From Solen grandis (taxonomy: Eukaryota; Mollusca; Bivalvia; Adapedonta; Solenidae), in the NCBI GenBank assembly GCA_021229015.1, contig CM037787.1:39813037-39877036 (forward strand): 64,000 nt of DNA. The letters run 5' to 3'. The notes below the pieces were generated by a model that was not told the DNA's origin, searched no databases, and worked only from the letters and a program-made list of their open reading frames with translations. The position numbers were made by a program, and so were the translations under genes. The stretch's first letter is position 1. Each line of letters opens with the position of its first letter. Shown here piece by piece: positions 34,657 through 46,319 of the stretch.

Positions 34657-36625
34657 GGGTTTTCGCATCGCAGTGCGAAAACCCTTTGTTCTCGTTCTGT
34701 TTCTTTTTTTTTTCTTTTTTTTTTTTCTAACCCTTTTTTGTGAACGGCATAGCTCCGAGGTGAGAAAAGCCACATCTATGAAACTTTTATCAGTAATAAC
34801 CACGTTCGTGAAGATGATCCTAACGTCGAGATAATTTTCATTTTTGTTTTGATTTTCCCGCCAGGGGGCATTTTATATGAAAATGTTTAATAAGCAATAT
34901 CTCAATTATTTGAGGTCCGATTCAAATGCAGTTTTGACATAATGTTCCTTGTAAATAGCCCAATAAAATATGATAGGTTCCAAAAATTTGTGTATATAAA
35001 ACTTTCGTGCTACAGGAGGTTGAAAGTTCGAATCTCGCAAAAACTGTGAAATAAGGGTAGGTCTACCAAAAACGTGCCCATTTTATTCAGAGATTAGAGA
35101 GGGGAATTTTGTTTCTTGCATATGATTTGCAAGACATATACACACAAAATATATGGTGTGGCGATTTTGAGAAATGCATGGTTTGTCCACAGTACGCGGT
35201 CAAACATAACCAATATTTTCGAAAAATCAACATTTTAAAAGCATGACTTTTAAGGTTATTTGCAGCTCCTGACTTTATCTTTTATTCAATCTTCATCATT
35301 TTTTCACTGTTAGTTCATTTTTATAAAACAAATAAATTCATAGAAAAAAAATCACCCATAATATGCAAAGGTCAAGGTCATATACCAATTATTATTATTT
35401 ATATCGGCATAAAAAAGCTCCAAATCTAAAAAAATTTTATAGAAAGTATATGAATAAAAGTTTTAGTCTGTGAAGAGATCTTTCCATTGGTGTTTAGTTT
35501 TTGAAGATCGGACTTCATTTGATCAAATGACCACAGTCCAAAATTTGATCCTCTTATCAAACAATTGTATATCCATATGTTTCCTCTTTTTTGCTGCTCC
35601 TGACTTTATTTTTTGTTCAATCTTCATCATTATTTCACTGTTTATGCATTTTTATCAAACAAATAAAATCATAGAAAAAAAAAACAAGCATAATATGCAA
35701 AGGTCAAGGTCATATACCAATTATTATTATTTTTATCGGCATAAAAAAGCTCCAAATCTAAAAATTTTTTATAGAAAGTATATGAACAAAAGTTTTAGTC
35801 TGTGAAGAGATCTTTCCATGGTGTTTAGTTTTTGAAGATCGGACTTCATTTGATCAAATTACCACAGTCCAAAGTTTGATCCTTTTATCAAACAATTGTA
35901 AATCCGTATGTTTCCTCTTTTTTGCAGCTCCTGAATTTATTTTTTGTTCAATCTTCATCATTTTTTCACTGTTTATGCATTTAAATAATACAAACAAACT
36001 CATAGTAAATAACGATGAAAATATGCAAAGGTCAAGGTCATAATACCGATTATTGTTGTTTTTATCGGCATAAAATAGCTTCAAATCTAAAAATATTTTA
36101 AAGAAGGTATATGAATAAATGTTTTAGTTTGTGAAGAGATCTTTCCATTGGTGTTTAGTTTTTGAAGATCGGACTTCATTTGATCAAATAACTACAGTCG
36201 AAAGTTTGATCCTTTTATCAAACAATTGTAAATCCATATGTTGCTTCTTTTTTGCAGCTCCTGACTTTATTTTTGCTCAATCTTCATCATTTTTTCACTG
36301 TTAGTGCATTTAAATAAAACAAATAAACTCATAGTAAATAACGATGAAAATATGCAAAGGTCAAGATCATAATACCGATTATTTTTATCGGCACAAAATA
36401 GCTTCAAATCTAGAAATATTTTATAGAAAGTATATGAACAAAAGTTTTAGTTCGTGAAGAGATCGTTCTAATGATGTTTAGTTTTTGAAGATCGGACTTC
36501 ATTGATCAATTAACAAAAATATTCGAATAAAGTTAATATCAATCAATTATGTCTGCAGTTAAAACCAGTACTCTTACTAGTCAAGTTAAAAGCGGAAACC
36601 AAGATGCCGCTTTGCGGTTCTAGTT
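34657..36625. mobile_element. Composite repeat element with 4 x 331-bp internal repeats, possibly Helitron-like
   Basis: The left part starts with a perfect hairpin (GGGTTTTCGCA, loop TCGCAG, TGCGAAAACCC; 34657-34684). The interior has a four-copy 331-bp repeat at about 35255-36512. The right part ends in a short GC hairpin (CCGC, TTT, GCGG; 36607-36617) followed by TTCTAG and T. A 3' hairpin closely followed by CTAG and then T is the pattern of Helitron 3' ends. Bivalve Helitron-related elements often carry central tandem repeats. The 5' TC end was not identified, so the class is tentative. Confidence 0.45.
35255..36512. repeat. 331-bp tandem repeat, four copies
   Basis: The marker TGCAGCTCCTGA (or a one- or two-base variant) recurs at 35261, 35592, 35923 and 36253, giving periods of 331, 331 and 330. 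The last copy is slightly truncated. The copies share ATATGCAAAGGTCAAGGTCA, TTTATCGGCAT, GTGAAGAGATC and GAAGATCGGACTTCATT. Confidence 0.92.
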
Positions 36626-37662
36626 ATTCATGTTCTTGTATAATCTGTTACATATTTTTTTTTTGAACAATTCATACTTGACATATATTTTTGTTCAGTA
36701 TGAAGAGAAGGATGGCCATGATCTCCACATACTAAGAAAAGTGGTTTATAAAATGAAAATGTCCAAAAAAAAATTCTAATCAATCCCTGTTTTTGCTTTT
36801 TAACATTTTGCTTTATAATACATTACAATATTCTCTGGGACACGTGTCACCTGCTGAAGCATGACAGAAAAAGTGTGACAGGCGACAGACGAAGGAAAAG
36901 TGATCCCTTTTTTTAACTATTTAGCGCTAAAAAAATTGTCTCAAAATGTTGTAAACAAACAATTAAATTACACAATGTCTTAACTTACACACTCTCTGAC
37001 GTTTATTTAAAACAACACTTATTCGCAATTTCAGTTTCTCCAAGAGCATTTCGAACACAAATATACATCAATTTCTATTTGGATGAAGATCTTTTTTTTT
37101 TATTTCTATGGATCGATCCATTTTGAAATTTAAAAATCATTGCTTATGCAATTTTGAATATTCAAGGTTGTTTACAAAAATTCAAGGACTTTTACTGAAA
37201 TTCCAGTAATATTTTTGTTTTCTCAAGGCAACACTAAATTAAAGTATTTCTCAAGGTTAAAGCCATTTTCAAGGCCTGTATGAACCATATTATAACACAC
37301 TTCATTACAACACACTTCATTATAACACACTTCATTACAACACACTTCATTATAACACACTTCATTAAAACACACTTTATTAAAACACACTTCTCTATAA
37401 CATGAAATCCATTAAAACACCAACAAACATTACAAGTCTATAATTTGTGATTGGTTTAGCTGACTTCCGCTGCATTTTCATATACTGTGTGGCCAATATA
37501 GTGTAGCATCAAGACATGCTCCCTAAATATATATTATAATAGAGCTATGCTTTATTGCTAAAGGGGGGGGGGTAGAATATAGCATGATAACAATGAAAAG
37601 GAGAAAAACAAACAAACTTTGGTTGCAGTAGAGACATAGCAGGCTGAGAAGGAAGAGTGAAT

Positions 37663-37701
<39 letters not shown>

Positions 37702-37844
37702 AATGAAAAGATGGGGTGACAAAAGATGCACAGAAAGATTCAACTCTTTAACTTGTGAATATTCATGTACAAATACCAAAGGATAAAGTGACTGGAAGAG
37801 AAAATGAAGTGAACAAGAAAGGAGAGTAGGGAAGGATGTCTGAC
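36626..37844. other. Spacer with short tandem repeats
   Basis: 37289-37402 is a 15-bp repeat (TTCATTATAACACAC and variants). 37561-37571 is a G run. 37664-37701 is (GA)n running into G. If the NUP188 gene is intact, its downstream exons would be expected here or further left, but I could not find them. Confidence 0.5.
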
Positions 37845-37965
37845 CTATAATTTCCTTCCGAGTGGTGTTATAGTATCGCCACTTCTGAAACACTGGTAGT
37901 ATTTCTCGCAGTATATACATGATGCACGGCTTCAACTCTTTATCTGCTTTCTCCTTGTGCAGAGG
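37845..37965 (-). CDS. NUP188: NUP188 exon (KWRY segment)
   Basis: A minus-strand exon of 121 bases between a good acceptor (TTTGCAG) and a donor GTCAGA. It starts in phase 0, the phase in which the exon at 38838-38952 ends. The translated segment has CIMYILREILPVFQKWRY followed by a short RKEI motif. From memory this corresponds to human NUP188 CVMFVLKEMLPSYHKWRY followed by REQIG. NUP188 is a large alpha-solenoid nucleoporin of the nuclear-pore inner ring that binds NUP93. The next exon downstream was not found. Confidence 0.75.
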
Positions 37966-38166
37966 CTGCAAATATTGATAAAGATGAATATAATACACTG
38001 ATCAAACAGTAACATCCTAGTTATTTTTGAAGGAGCTGTCTTATCTGGGCCTCCCTTGTCTTCTGATGCCTCAAAAACCTGTCTTAGGGTTGAGGAACTT
38101 GATATACTAAAGGAGTCAAATTGATACCAAACCCATTCACATTATCTTAACCAGTCCTGGTACTAC

Positions 38167-38348
38167 CTTGTATATATGTTGAGCGCCAAGCACTGAGCTA
38201 CCAATACTATTTTCAACAATTTTGGTATGTAGAATGTCCTCTTTGGGGATCAAATCAACAATCTCCCGCTCCCCAGACGGACGTTTTGCCTTGAGGACGG
38301 TCGACATTAAGGTGTAACATTCATGATCAATTTCATTAAATTCTGGTG
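38167..38348 (-). CDS. Possible additional exon, identity unclear
   Basis: An open minus-strand stretch of 182 bases between acceptor ATTACAG and donor GTAGTA. It is protein-like (YTLMSTVLKAKRPSGE, EIVDLIPKEDILHTK). It lies between two NUP188 exons but does not match the human protein, in which those two segments are nearly adjacent. Its open frame needs one base from a preceding exon, whereas the exon at 38838 ends in phase 0. It may be an alternative or lineage-specific insertion with a small unseen exon, a nested gene, or a chance open frame. Confidence 0.35.
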
Positions 38349-38837
38349 CTGTAATCAAATATTATCAGACGTAAATCAAATTCAACCTATGAATTCGTGT
38401 GTCAAGTTTGACTGCAGCTCCTCAAAATGTCCTCAACAAATTGAACATTTGGTAAGGCGAACAGGACAGGAAAATGCATGTCTTGGGGTGACAGCAAAAC
38501 TAGGCTAAGTGCATATATACTATAAACATATAAGCACATAGCCTAATTTCGCTCTCGCCAACAATGTGATCCCTATATAACCCCTACATTACTTAGTGAA
38601 GCAGTGATATAAAACAAGAGCACAGCATGAGGATGTGCAAGGGCTCATCTGTTAAAAGTGTTTGAGTAATGGGCTACGTTAAAGTTTTTGAATGATGACG
38701 ACAACGATAACTGAGCAATCATAATAGTTTGACTTTTTCTTCGAAACAGACGAGTCTATACAATAAACACATACTTATACATGAACACTGATTTTGGGAA
38801 CCATGTGGAGTGCAGTACATTCTACCAACATACTTAC

Positions 38838-38952
38838 CATGACAAGTTCAGATATAAGGTCCAAGTAAGCAAGGGTAAGTGGGTACCGCCCTTGGGTATT
38901 CTCGAAGCCTGCCAAAATGGCTCCATACTGTCCTGGGCTTAATCCTTGACCA
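38838..38952 (-). CDS. NUP188: NUP188 exon (GQYG / TQGRYPLT segment)
   Basis: A minus-strand exon of 115 bases with acceptor TTTTTCCAG and donor GTAAGT. Its first base completes the codon left open by the exon at 39698, so the junction keeps phase. It encodes GLSPGQYGAIL, then ENTQGRYPLTLAYLDLI. The human counterpart, from memory, is GMNAGGYGNLL, then SEQPQGEYGVTIAFLRLI. The agreement in order, spacing and phase makes NUP188 the best assignment. Confidence 0.8.
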
Positions 38953-39056
38953 CTGGAAAAATGCCACGGAAACCATGGTCATGTATATAGAAATGTGGTG
39001 AATGTAATACCAATTAAAACAGCCAATAAGTAACCCTTATTGGTAACAGATTTGTT

Positions 39057-39145
39057 TAAGTGGTGGTCTGTTAGCTCAATCAGGAGAGTACTTGCCCTAT
39101 AAGTGAGGGTCCTGGGTTTTAGGCCCAGTCTAGCTGCACATTTTT
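39057..39145 (+). other. tRNA-like sequence, probable SINE head
   Basis: It has a TTAGCTCAATCAGGAGAG A-box-like element and a GGGTTTTAGGCCC B-box-like element about 40 bases apart, without a proper cloverleaf acceptor stem. The following 250 bases could be the SINE body. It lies in a NUP188 intron. Confidence 0.45.
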
Positions 39146-39697
39146 CTCACCTGGTTACAAATTTTTAAAGTCAACATTTTTTCATGCCTTTTTTTATGGT
39201 CCATATGTGCTTGGAGAGTACAGTTTTAGACACCTCGCTTCTCACTATTATGACCCAGGTTTGAGTCCTTGTTAAGTATATGAAAGGTTACATGTGTCCC
39301 CAGTCCAGACATGTGAGTTTTCTTCAGTTTTCTTGCCACAAAAATGACCTTATTCCCCACTCTCTGAGCCATCAAGAGTGACTTGTTTAATCTATAAGAA
39401 CTTATTTGTAATCAATGTAAGATAAAGTTTAAATTTAACAAGATATGCACCTGAAAAACATCTGTAGCACCATATTGGTACTATATGCAGTGACCAACTA
39501 AAGGGGTAATTCAAGAATTAAGATGGTTTGAAAGATGGGTCATCTTTCTAAAAAAAAAAAGAAAAAAAAAAGAGCCCTGATGCTATTTTACATTTGATCT
39601 TTATTTATCAGCCTAAAAAGAAGATTTTCAGAGAGGCATCTCTGTATAGAACAAAGACCACTTTGTGTTTAATAAATTGGTTGACGGCTTTCCTTAC

Positions 39698-39774
39698 CTC
39701 AGGACCTCCGCCATGTTGTCTATATTCTCAGTCAAGAAGGGAAGTAACCCTGTCTGCTTCATGTCATGCCAGGC
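39698..39774 (-). CDS. NUP188: NUP188 exon (TGLLPF segment)
   Basis: A minus-strand exon of 77 bases with a pyrimidine-rich acceptor (CTCCTTCCTCCAG) and donor GTAAGG. It starts in phase 0 and leaves two bases that join the next exon. It encodes AWHDMKQTGLLPFLTENI. Human NUP188 has, from memory, VWTDLRHTGFLPFV at the same place. The small size and strong splice sites are typical of a genuine internal exon. Confidence 0.8.
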
Positions 39775-40161
39775 CTGGAGGAAGGAGAAAATTAATGAGT
39801 CTTCTTGAAGGAAGAAAGGGAGGGGTGTAAGTTGGAAGGGGGTGGGGGGGGGGATTTGGAATTGGAGGAAGGCAAATATGCTTAATTTTTTTAAAATAAG
39901 AAAAAATGCCTTATTATGTATCACTTAATTATCAGAATCATGAACTTAAAACAATATTTAAACACATTTATCGCCTAAATCTCATAATTTGAATACTTTG
40001 TCATGTGCATCCCTGATACAAAATGCAGAAAACAGAAATTCACATAAAAATAAACAATTATCTTCACTCTGGACTTTTACTTCCCCCACGGTTCAGTTCC
40101 TCCTTGTATCTTGGCACATACATATGAGACAGACACCCACACTCGTAGTGTGACCACTTAC

Positions 40162-40248
40162 CTTTCTTGGGTTTAGTTTAGCCACACATGTCACACATCC
40201 GAGACTGGCCGCCAGAAGTCCAGCGGTGGAGGGTTGAATGCTGAAAAC
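40162..40248 (-). CDS. NUP188: NUP188 exon (ARNPAK-equivalent segment)
   Basis: A minus-strand exon of 87 bases (29 codons, phase 0 to phase 0), acceptor ATGGACAG, donor GTAAGT. It encodes a helical segment ending in CVTCVAKLNPRK. This matches the human segment NCLTVLAARNPAK, which directly precedes the TGFLPF segment of the next exon. This is the most upstream NUP188 exon I can support. The preceding exons are not found before the DIRS element at 41116 nor clearly beyond it. Confidence 0.75.
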
Positions 40249-41115
40249 CTGTCCATAATTAAACAAGAAAATCATTATTATTCCATCTGATACTTTTACA
40301 CTAAACTGAATGCCATTTTTTTTTTTTACTTAAACTAGCCAACCTAGGGCAAGTTATTCAGAAAACAAGCTATGTTTGAATAAACGTCCGCCATGTGAGG
40401 GGCCTTAGACCTTGGAAGGTCTATCAACTGGCCGGAACAGCTCATCAAGGTGCATATACCTGTAAAGTTTGGGAGCTGTAGGTGGAAGTGACTTTCCGTG
40501 TTACGTCAAGGTTAAAGTTTTATGACAGTTTTAAAGTTTTTTATCCAAAATTCAAAATCATGAACCCTGCCAACCATGTTTGTTTACCATTTGTTACTGC
40601 ATGAGGTAGCTTTGATATTGTGAGGAGAAAATGTGGGCTATGACAGAATACCTTGCAAATTTCTGCAAAATGGTAGGGAATGGTTTACATTTTCAAGAAA
40701 CTGAGATATTGTGGAAAAAAGCACCCTTGAAATAAATTCAGCTGATTTAAGGATTTAAAACATGTCTCTATCAAAAAAAAAATTGAATTGTAATCAATCT
40801 GAGTCCCTTCTAAATTGAGAATGGGTCCTTTTTATAGAGGAAAAAAAATCGCTGTGAACTTTGACCTTGTATGATGGTGTAGAGAAGACTGATTATATCC
40901 GAAGTCCGTCTGCCGCTCCAGGCTGCGACTTACAGATGGCTAAACACAAACTCGTGATGTCCGTCACTCTGGTCCACCTGCTTTGGAGATACCATGCCTA
41001 CAAAAGAGGTTAAAGACTGACCATTTTTATAAAAATTACGGGAATTACCAATGAAGATAATTGTTTAACGTCTTTAATGTATGACAATGAAATGTATCTC
41101 AATGTAATATGTTAC
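40249..41115. other. Intron or upstream region of NUP188
   Basis: No further exon is convincing. 40934-40997 has splice-like borders but does not join in phase and shows no NUP188 similarity. Confidence 0.4.
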
Positions 41116-41297
41116 TAAAAATGAAATTTTTGAAGTAAAATTAATTTTAATTAGTAAATACTTCCCTGTTATTACTTCAGGTATTGTGTCTATTTGTGCA
41201 CAGCTTCCAAAACGAGTCCGCAAAATAAACCATTCCCTAAACCCCTAGTTACCGGAAGTGTAAACCCCGTTCTCCAATTGTATATGAAGCCATCGAG
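41116..41297 (-). repeat. DIRS inverted terminal repeat, 3' end of element
   Basis: 41165-41297 is the inverted copy of 47281-47412 with small gaps (shared CAGCTTCCAAAA, GTCCGCAAAATAAACCATTC, CTAGTTACCGGAAGTGTAA, TTCTCCAATTG and AGCCATCGAG). The outer about 50 bases (41116-41164) are unique to this end and are complementary to part of the internal region. Confidence 0.85.
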
Positions 41298-41338
41298 GGA
41301 TACAACCGCCAGCAAGCGGGGGGAGGGAGGTGGACTCT

Positions 41339-41434
41339 GTAATAACACCTAAGTATTTACTAATTAAAATTAAATTTACTTCAAAAATTTCATTTTAATA
41401 GCATAAATACGTTACCTGTTATTACTTCAGGTAT
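41339..41434 (-). repeat. DIRS internal complementary region
   Basis: 41339-41393 is the inverted copy of the outermost bases 41116-41172 of one end. 41393-41434 is the inverted copy of the outermost bases 47397-47433 of the other end. The two parts meet at the shared bases TTTTA. This is the sequence expected at the junction of a circular intermediate and matches the internal complementary region described for DIRS-1. Confidence 0.8.
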
Positions 41435-41544
41435 GACTTCGTCGCTAAGGCGGAGGTTGCTAACGAAGAACCTTGTTTTGCAGCGACACCCGAAGTAGGA
41501 AACGACCAAAGCCGCCGAGGCGTCAGACATGATGATTAAACTAT

Positions 41545-42717
41545 TGTCTGAGCCACTACAAGTGGACCCAAATCCACAAGGTTTTGTGATTGGTTAGCCA
41601 GTGAGCGGAGATAAAAGGAAGAAAACGTAGTAGAAGACTTCCAAGAGGCCGCTTTGAGAATATCATCCATGGGAGATTTATTCAAGAAAGCCCAAGAAGC
41701 AGACAAAGCACGGAGTCATGTGGTCTAATTCTTAAAAAGGATAGATCCCTGTCCGAAAGATCCGAATGGGCAAACTTGATATTTGGGAGGCTACCCAACG
41801 AGATATTGATGCTGCCGAAACTTCGCCCCCCCCCTTTTATTGGGGGGAAAAGTCGAAGACGACGACCCCGTAAAGATTTAACCTTCTGGGGGTTTAAAAC
41901 TTCAAGGCTCAAACTGGGCAAAGAAGCCGATCAGGATCTCCCCTGGCGCAAGACCTAGAAAGGGCTGGAATAACTCCCGGAGGGGGACAGACCGAAGGGA
42001 GCTGGGTTTTCGCAAGGAAACCAGGTTGAAAGCTCAAAGATACGACCCATCAGATTTGTTAAAGCGTAAATAGCCTTCCTCAGTAGAAAAGGCATGAATT
42101 TCGCAACGACGTTTAGAAGACGCCATTGCTATAAGAAAGACCGTCTTCCATGTTACGTGCAGTAGAGAAGCCTCAGAAAGGGGTTCAAAAGGTGCCTTAG
42201 TAAGAGCCAGTAAAACAAAAGAAAGATTCCCACTTTGGAGTTAACGAACGAGAAACTGGCCTAGACAGTTCAACGAACGAATAATTTCCGAAAGATAAGG
42301 ATCCGAACCAAGGGAAGAGGATCTGGTGAAACTTAAGAGTGTTCGATAACTTAGACCTAAAAACCCTTGATAGAACTGACCGCAAGTTTTTTCTCTTTTA
42401 AAAAGAAAAACTAGAAAGTTAGCGATTTCTCTGACAGGAGCTTGACGGATTAATCTGCCGTGCGATACACCAATCACGGAAGACCTTCCACTTTGCCTGG
42501 TAAAACAGACGAGTAGATTGTCTCCTGGCTTTAGAGATAATAGAGGCAACTTTTTGCCGAAAAATTTCTTCTGTCTAACTCGCTGTTGGATAACATCCAA
42601 GCGTGAAGACAAGAGCGCAAGGATTGTCGTGAAGGCCCTGTTCCGACCTTGTGACAGAAGGTCCGGAACCTGGGGAAGTTCTACAGGATCGTCTATCAGA
42701 AGATCCAGAAGATCCAC
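41545..42717 (-). pseudogene. DIRS tyrosine recombinase
   Basis: Minus-strand coding signal over more than one frame. The core-binding part has APVREIANFLVFLFKREK at about 42370-42450. The catalytic part has TVFLIAMASSKRRCEIHAF (box I arginine region) at about 42070-42150, then PGFLAKTQLPS. Near the C-terminus SSFYLRSLA at about 41597-41620 holds the likely nucleophilic tyrosine (codon at 41611-41613). The enzyme would insert the circular cDNA. Frame changes show that this copy is inactive. Its place downstream of RT/RNase H fits the Gag-RT-RH-YR order. Confidence 0.75.
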
Positions 42718-42747
42718 GAACCAAGATCTCGTTGGCCAAAGGGGGAG

Positions 42748-43722
42748 CTACAAGGAGGATCCGGCACTGAGATCGCAGGTTTTTTCCTTAGAACTAAGGG
42801 AATCAGAGAAAACGGTGGAAACGCATAAGCAAATAGATGATCCGTTTACAGACAGAGCATCTATCGCCCAAGCCCGGTGATACGATCCCGGTGACACAAA
42901 CAGCGGAAGCTGGTTGTTCAGCCTGGTAGCAAATAGATCGACAGACGGAGACCCGAAAATCGCAAACAGAGTTGTCGCGATCCAGGAAGTAACTTCCATT
43001 CCGGGGGAAAAGAGAATGTCTCGGGACAGTTGGTCCGCTAGAACATTTAAAACGACCCGGAAGATGTCTGACTTGATGAGTACCGAAGACACCTGACACC
43101 AATGAAGAAGGTGCCATGCTTCATGCACAGAGAAGGCGAGTGCGTCCCCCCTGTCTGCGGATGTAAGAGACAACAGTCGTGTTGTCTGTAGATACTAGAA
43201 CAGATTTGCCTCGAATGAGGGGAGAAAACTGTCGAAAGGCTAGTAGAACCGCTTTGAGTTCGAGGTTGTTGATATGAAGAGAACTGTCCTGAGGGGAACC
43301 AAAGACCCGAGGTCGTGAGACCCAGAGGTTCCAGATGAGCACCCCAGCCTGACAGACGGGCCCTTTCCGAGAAGAGGAACATTCCGGTTGAGGGAGGAGA
43401 AAGAGGAACACCCTCTCGGAGAAACGAGGGGGGAATTCCACCAACTGAGATATGAACCAATTCCGGAGAAAACCGGAAGAATGGTCTGTAAATGGTCTCG
43501 ACTGGGACGCCAGATCGAGAGTAGGATAAACTGAAGAGGTCGCATGTGAGGCGGCCCAGCGGAAAACAAGACCCGTTGCTGCATTGAGTACTCCGAGAAG
43601 CGATAGGAATTCCGCGGGCTGAGATCGATTGCCGACGCGAAAAACCCCCGAACCAGAGTTAGAAGAGACATAATTCTGGGTTCCGGAATTCTATCCTGTT
43701 TGGGGTCGGTCAGAAACTGCAT
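42748..43722 (-). pseudogene. DIRS RNase H and downstream domain
   Basis: Minus-strand coding signal split over several frames. It has NNLELKAVLLAFRQF and STDNTTVVSYIRRQGG, the RNase H motifs typical of DIRS elements, at about 43150-43270. It then has VLADQLSRD and the conserved PSVDLFATRLNNQLPLFVS and WAIDALS motifs at about 42850-43050. No methyltransferase domain was recognised. Confidence 0.8.
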
Positions 43723-44423
43723 CCCGACAAACGTGAAGTTCTGGATGGGATCAACTCCGATTTCTCGGAGTTGAGGATGAAGCCTACCGGAGAGCTAGGT
43801 CTGTCACCCATCGAAGTTCGTCGAGAAGAGCGACTGGGTCCATGTGAAGAAGAAGCCAGTCGTCGAAATACGCCAGGAGGCGTGAGCCGCGAAATGAACC
43901 CTGGGGACCAGAACCGAAACCCATTTTGGTGAAGATTCTGGGGGCCGAAGACAGGCCGAACGGAAGGGCCTTGAACTGGTAGACAGTTTGGCCATCCGTT
44001 TAAAAAGAAGGTATTTCCTGGAATGAGGATGGATAGATACATGGAAGTAGGCATCCGATAAATCCAGGGAAACAGCCCATGACCGGGGAGGAAAGCTGGC
44101 CCTGATCGACGAAGTTGTTTCCATTTTGAAGTGTTCCTTCGGAAAAGAAGGAGTTTAGATGAGACAGGTCTTTTGACCGGTCGAAACCCGCCGTCCTTCT
44201 TGGGAACCAGAAAGAGACGGCTGTAAAACCCCGGAGAGGTTGGAAGCGAGACCCTTTCTACCCCTCCTTTTTTCAGAAGATCTGAAATGGCGAGTCCCAG
44301 ACGAGGATGATTGGAGGAGAGATGAATGGGAGAGCGTGATAGTGGAGGGGGACGACTGAACGGAACCCGATACCCGTGTTCACGATAGACAGGACCCCTT
44401 GGTCGTCGGTGATTGTCTCCCAA
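43710..44423 (-). pseudogene. DIRS reverse transcriptase
   Basis: Minus strand. GFYSRLFLVPKKDGGFRPV lies at about 44180-44240. WAVSLDLSDAYFHVSIH at about 44030-44085 includes the first catalytic aspartate. The catalytic pair is in a YFDD motif at 43859-43870. These motifs fall in different frames, so frameshifts lie between them. The motif set is that of DIRS-type RT. Confidence 0.85.
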
Positions 44424-44731
44424 TGATGAATAAATGAGTGAGTCTGCCCCCTACTGGAAGGGGCAGAAACACTCTTCCTCCTAATCGAACGTCTGGAAGA
44501 GGAAGCGGAAGAAAGGACGTACCCCTAGGGCTTACTCCTACCCCTTTTGACTGGTAGAGGTAGAAGAAGGGGTGGGGGGGGATGAAGGAGGAAATCGTGG
44601 GGCGCTGCGGACCAGATTGGGGAGCGCCCCCGGGAAAAGGGATTGCCTCTGAAAGGAGATTGAGGCTTGCCCTTTTCCGAGTCCTTCGGGGATTTACCGG
44701 AAGAAGCCGAAGGTTTCTTCGTATCCGGAAT

Positions 44732-46319
44732 TTAGGGGGAGCCGAAGTAGGGGCGGGGCGGAAGGCCACCGCGCTGTGATTTGCTCCTCCTGGAGGCATC
44801 CGCTACTTCCTTGATTCGGCCCCCAAAGAGGACGAAGAAGAAAGAGGGGCCGACCCCAAGCTTTTCTCGAGAAGAAGAGAGAAGTAGCTTGTTGGGGCCG
44901 TCCAGGATGGCATCCCGCCTGCAGCGAGTCATCTCGGAAGAGAGAGAGATAGCAAAATCGAATGTTTTGCCGTCGCTGCTAAGGCCTCTAAAAGAAGCCT
45001 GACGGAAGCAGATAAGGCATCCTTTGTTGTAGCTTGACCGAAAGAGCGGCCACGAAGGAGTCAGTATGCGACGAGATGCCGGAAAGAAAGCGGGAGCGTT
45101 GCTCCCAGCGATCCAGGACCTTCTGCTGAAGCGGTAAAGAGGAGGGGACCTTGAGCCGGAGCCGACTGCATCTAGGTCCATTTCGGAGGGTGGATAGAAA
45201 AATCACCCTCCGGAAACTTGTAGGTCTTGGGGTTAAAACCCAAAGGCCGAAGGTCTGAAGTTGGAATAAACCAGCCTGGTCTGGCTTAGAGGAGGATGAA
45301 GATTCGAAATCCTCCAGAGCCGAACGGACGAAACCCGGGGGGAAAGGGAGCAACTCCGGTTCGACTGATTTGGATTCCTTAGGCTTACCGACAGGTTTAA
45401 GGTAACCTTCGCACCTCTTCCGGGGGGGGAGGAGGGGCGTTTGCATACTGTGCAGGTAAGGGAGCAAAGACCTCCTGAACAGCCCTGTCCATGGAAAACC
45501 CACGTCGTCTGACTTTCCCCGTCCTCGTCAGAGAGAGGATTGTCAGTACGAGGTTCCGGAATGAGCGCTGGATCGGCGCGAGGTGGACGAAAGAGGCACG
45601 TCCTCAGCAAATAAGGAGTCCTCCTCCGGAGCATGAAGGGAGATTTCATCCTCCAATTGTCCGCTCTGAGCAGTCCCACTAGTAGGGGGATTGCGAGTAG
45701 AGGGAGGAGACCAGCCTCAGGGCGAGATGGGGGAGCATCCTGAGGGGGAAAGCCCAAATTTAAGGGAAATGGAGGGAAAAAGGGCCACATAGGGGCTGTG
45801 CGGAAGAAGCGCCCTGTGGACCCGAGGAGGGAGGAGACTGAAGGAACAGTCTGTGATCAAGGGTCTCTGGTGGAAGAGAAACCCGATCCCTCCTAGAAGA
45901 AGAAGGTTCACCCGGCATGACTGAAAAGCCTGGCGTATTCCCCCATCATGTGGGCCACCATGTGGAAGGGTCAAAGGTCTGAGGTTGCGCTGAAACATCC
46001 GCACCTTGAACCCTTTGAAGACGGGTGGAGCGTAAAGGGGACCAGTCCCGAGTAGCAGAGCTAGGGGACCCGGGGACCGGAAAAACCCGGGGAACGTTGT
46101 GGGACCGTTTTTTGGGCACCCTTGAACATGGAGGAGGAGGTGGCCGAAGGGAGAAACCGCAGGGCTACCTGAGGAAAAACTCGAGTCCGAATTCTCAGAC
46201 AAAATCGGCGAAGACCGGCGACCCACACGTCTAGCGTGATGAGCCGACCTGGCCGTCGATCTGTGGCGATCTCTTGCCGAAAGACCGGTGATGACCGGTC
46301 TTGGGTCTCTGAGACCCAT
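44732..46319 (-). pseudogene. DIRS Gag-like region
   Basis: Several overlapping minus-strand open stretches in different frames, rich in Pro, Ser and Arg. The best-looking part (44988-45300) reads FLSGISSHTDSFVAALS and is consistent with DIRS structural proteins. Assignment rests mainly on its place upstream of RT. The start is not determined because of frame changes. Confidence 0.5.

Noticed and set aside
40934..40997. Exon-like segment with AG and GT borders next to NUP188
   Set aside because: No frame joins it in phase to the exon at 40162-40248 and none of its translations resembles NUP188. Probably repeat-derived.
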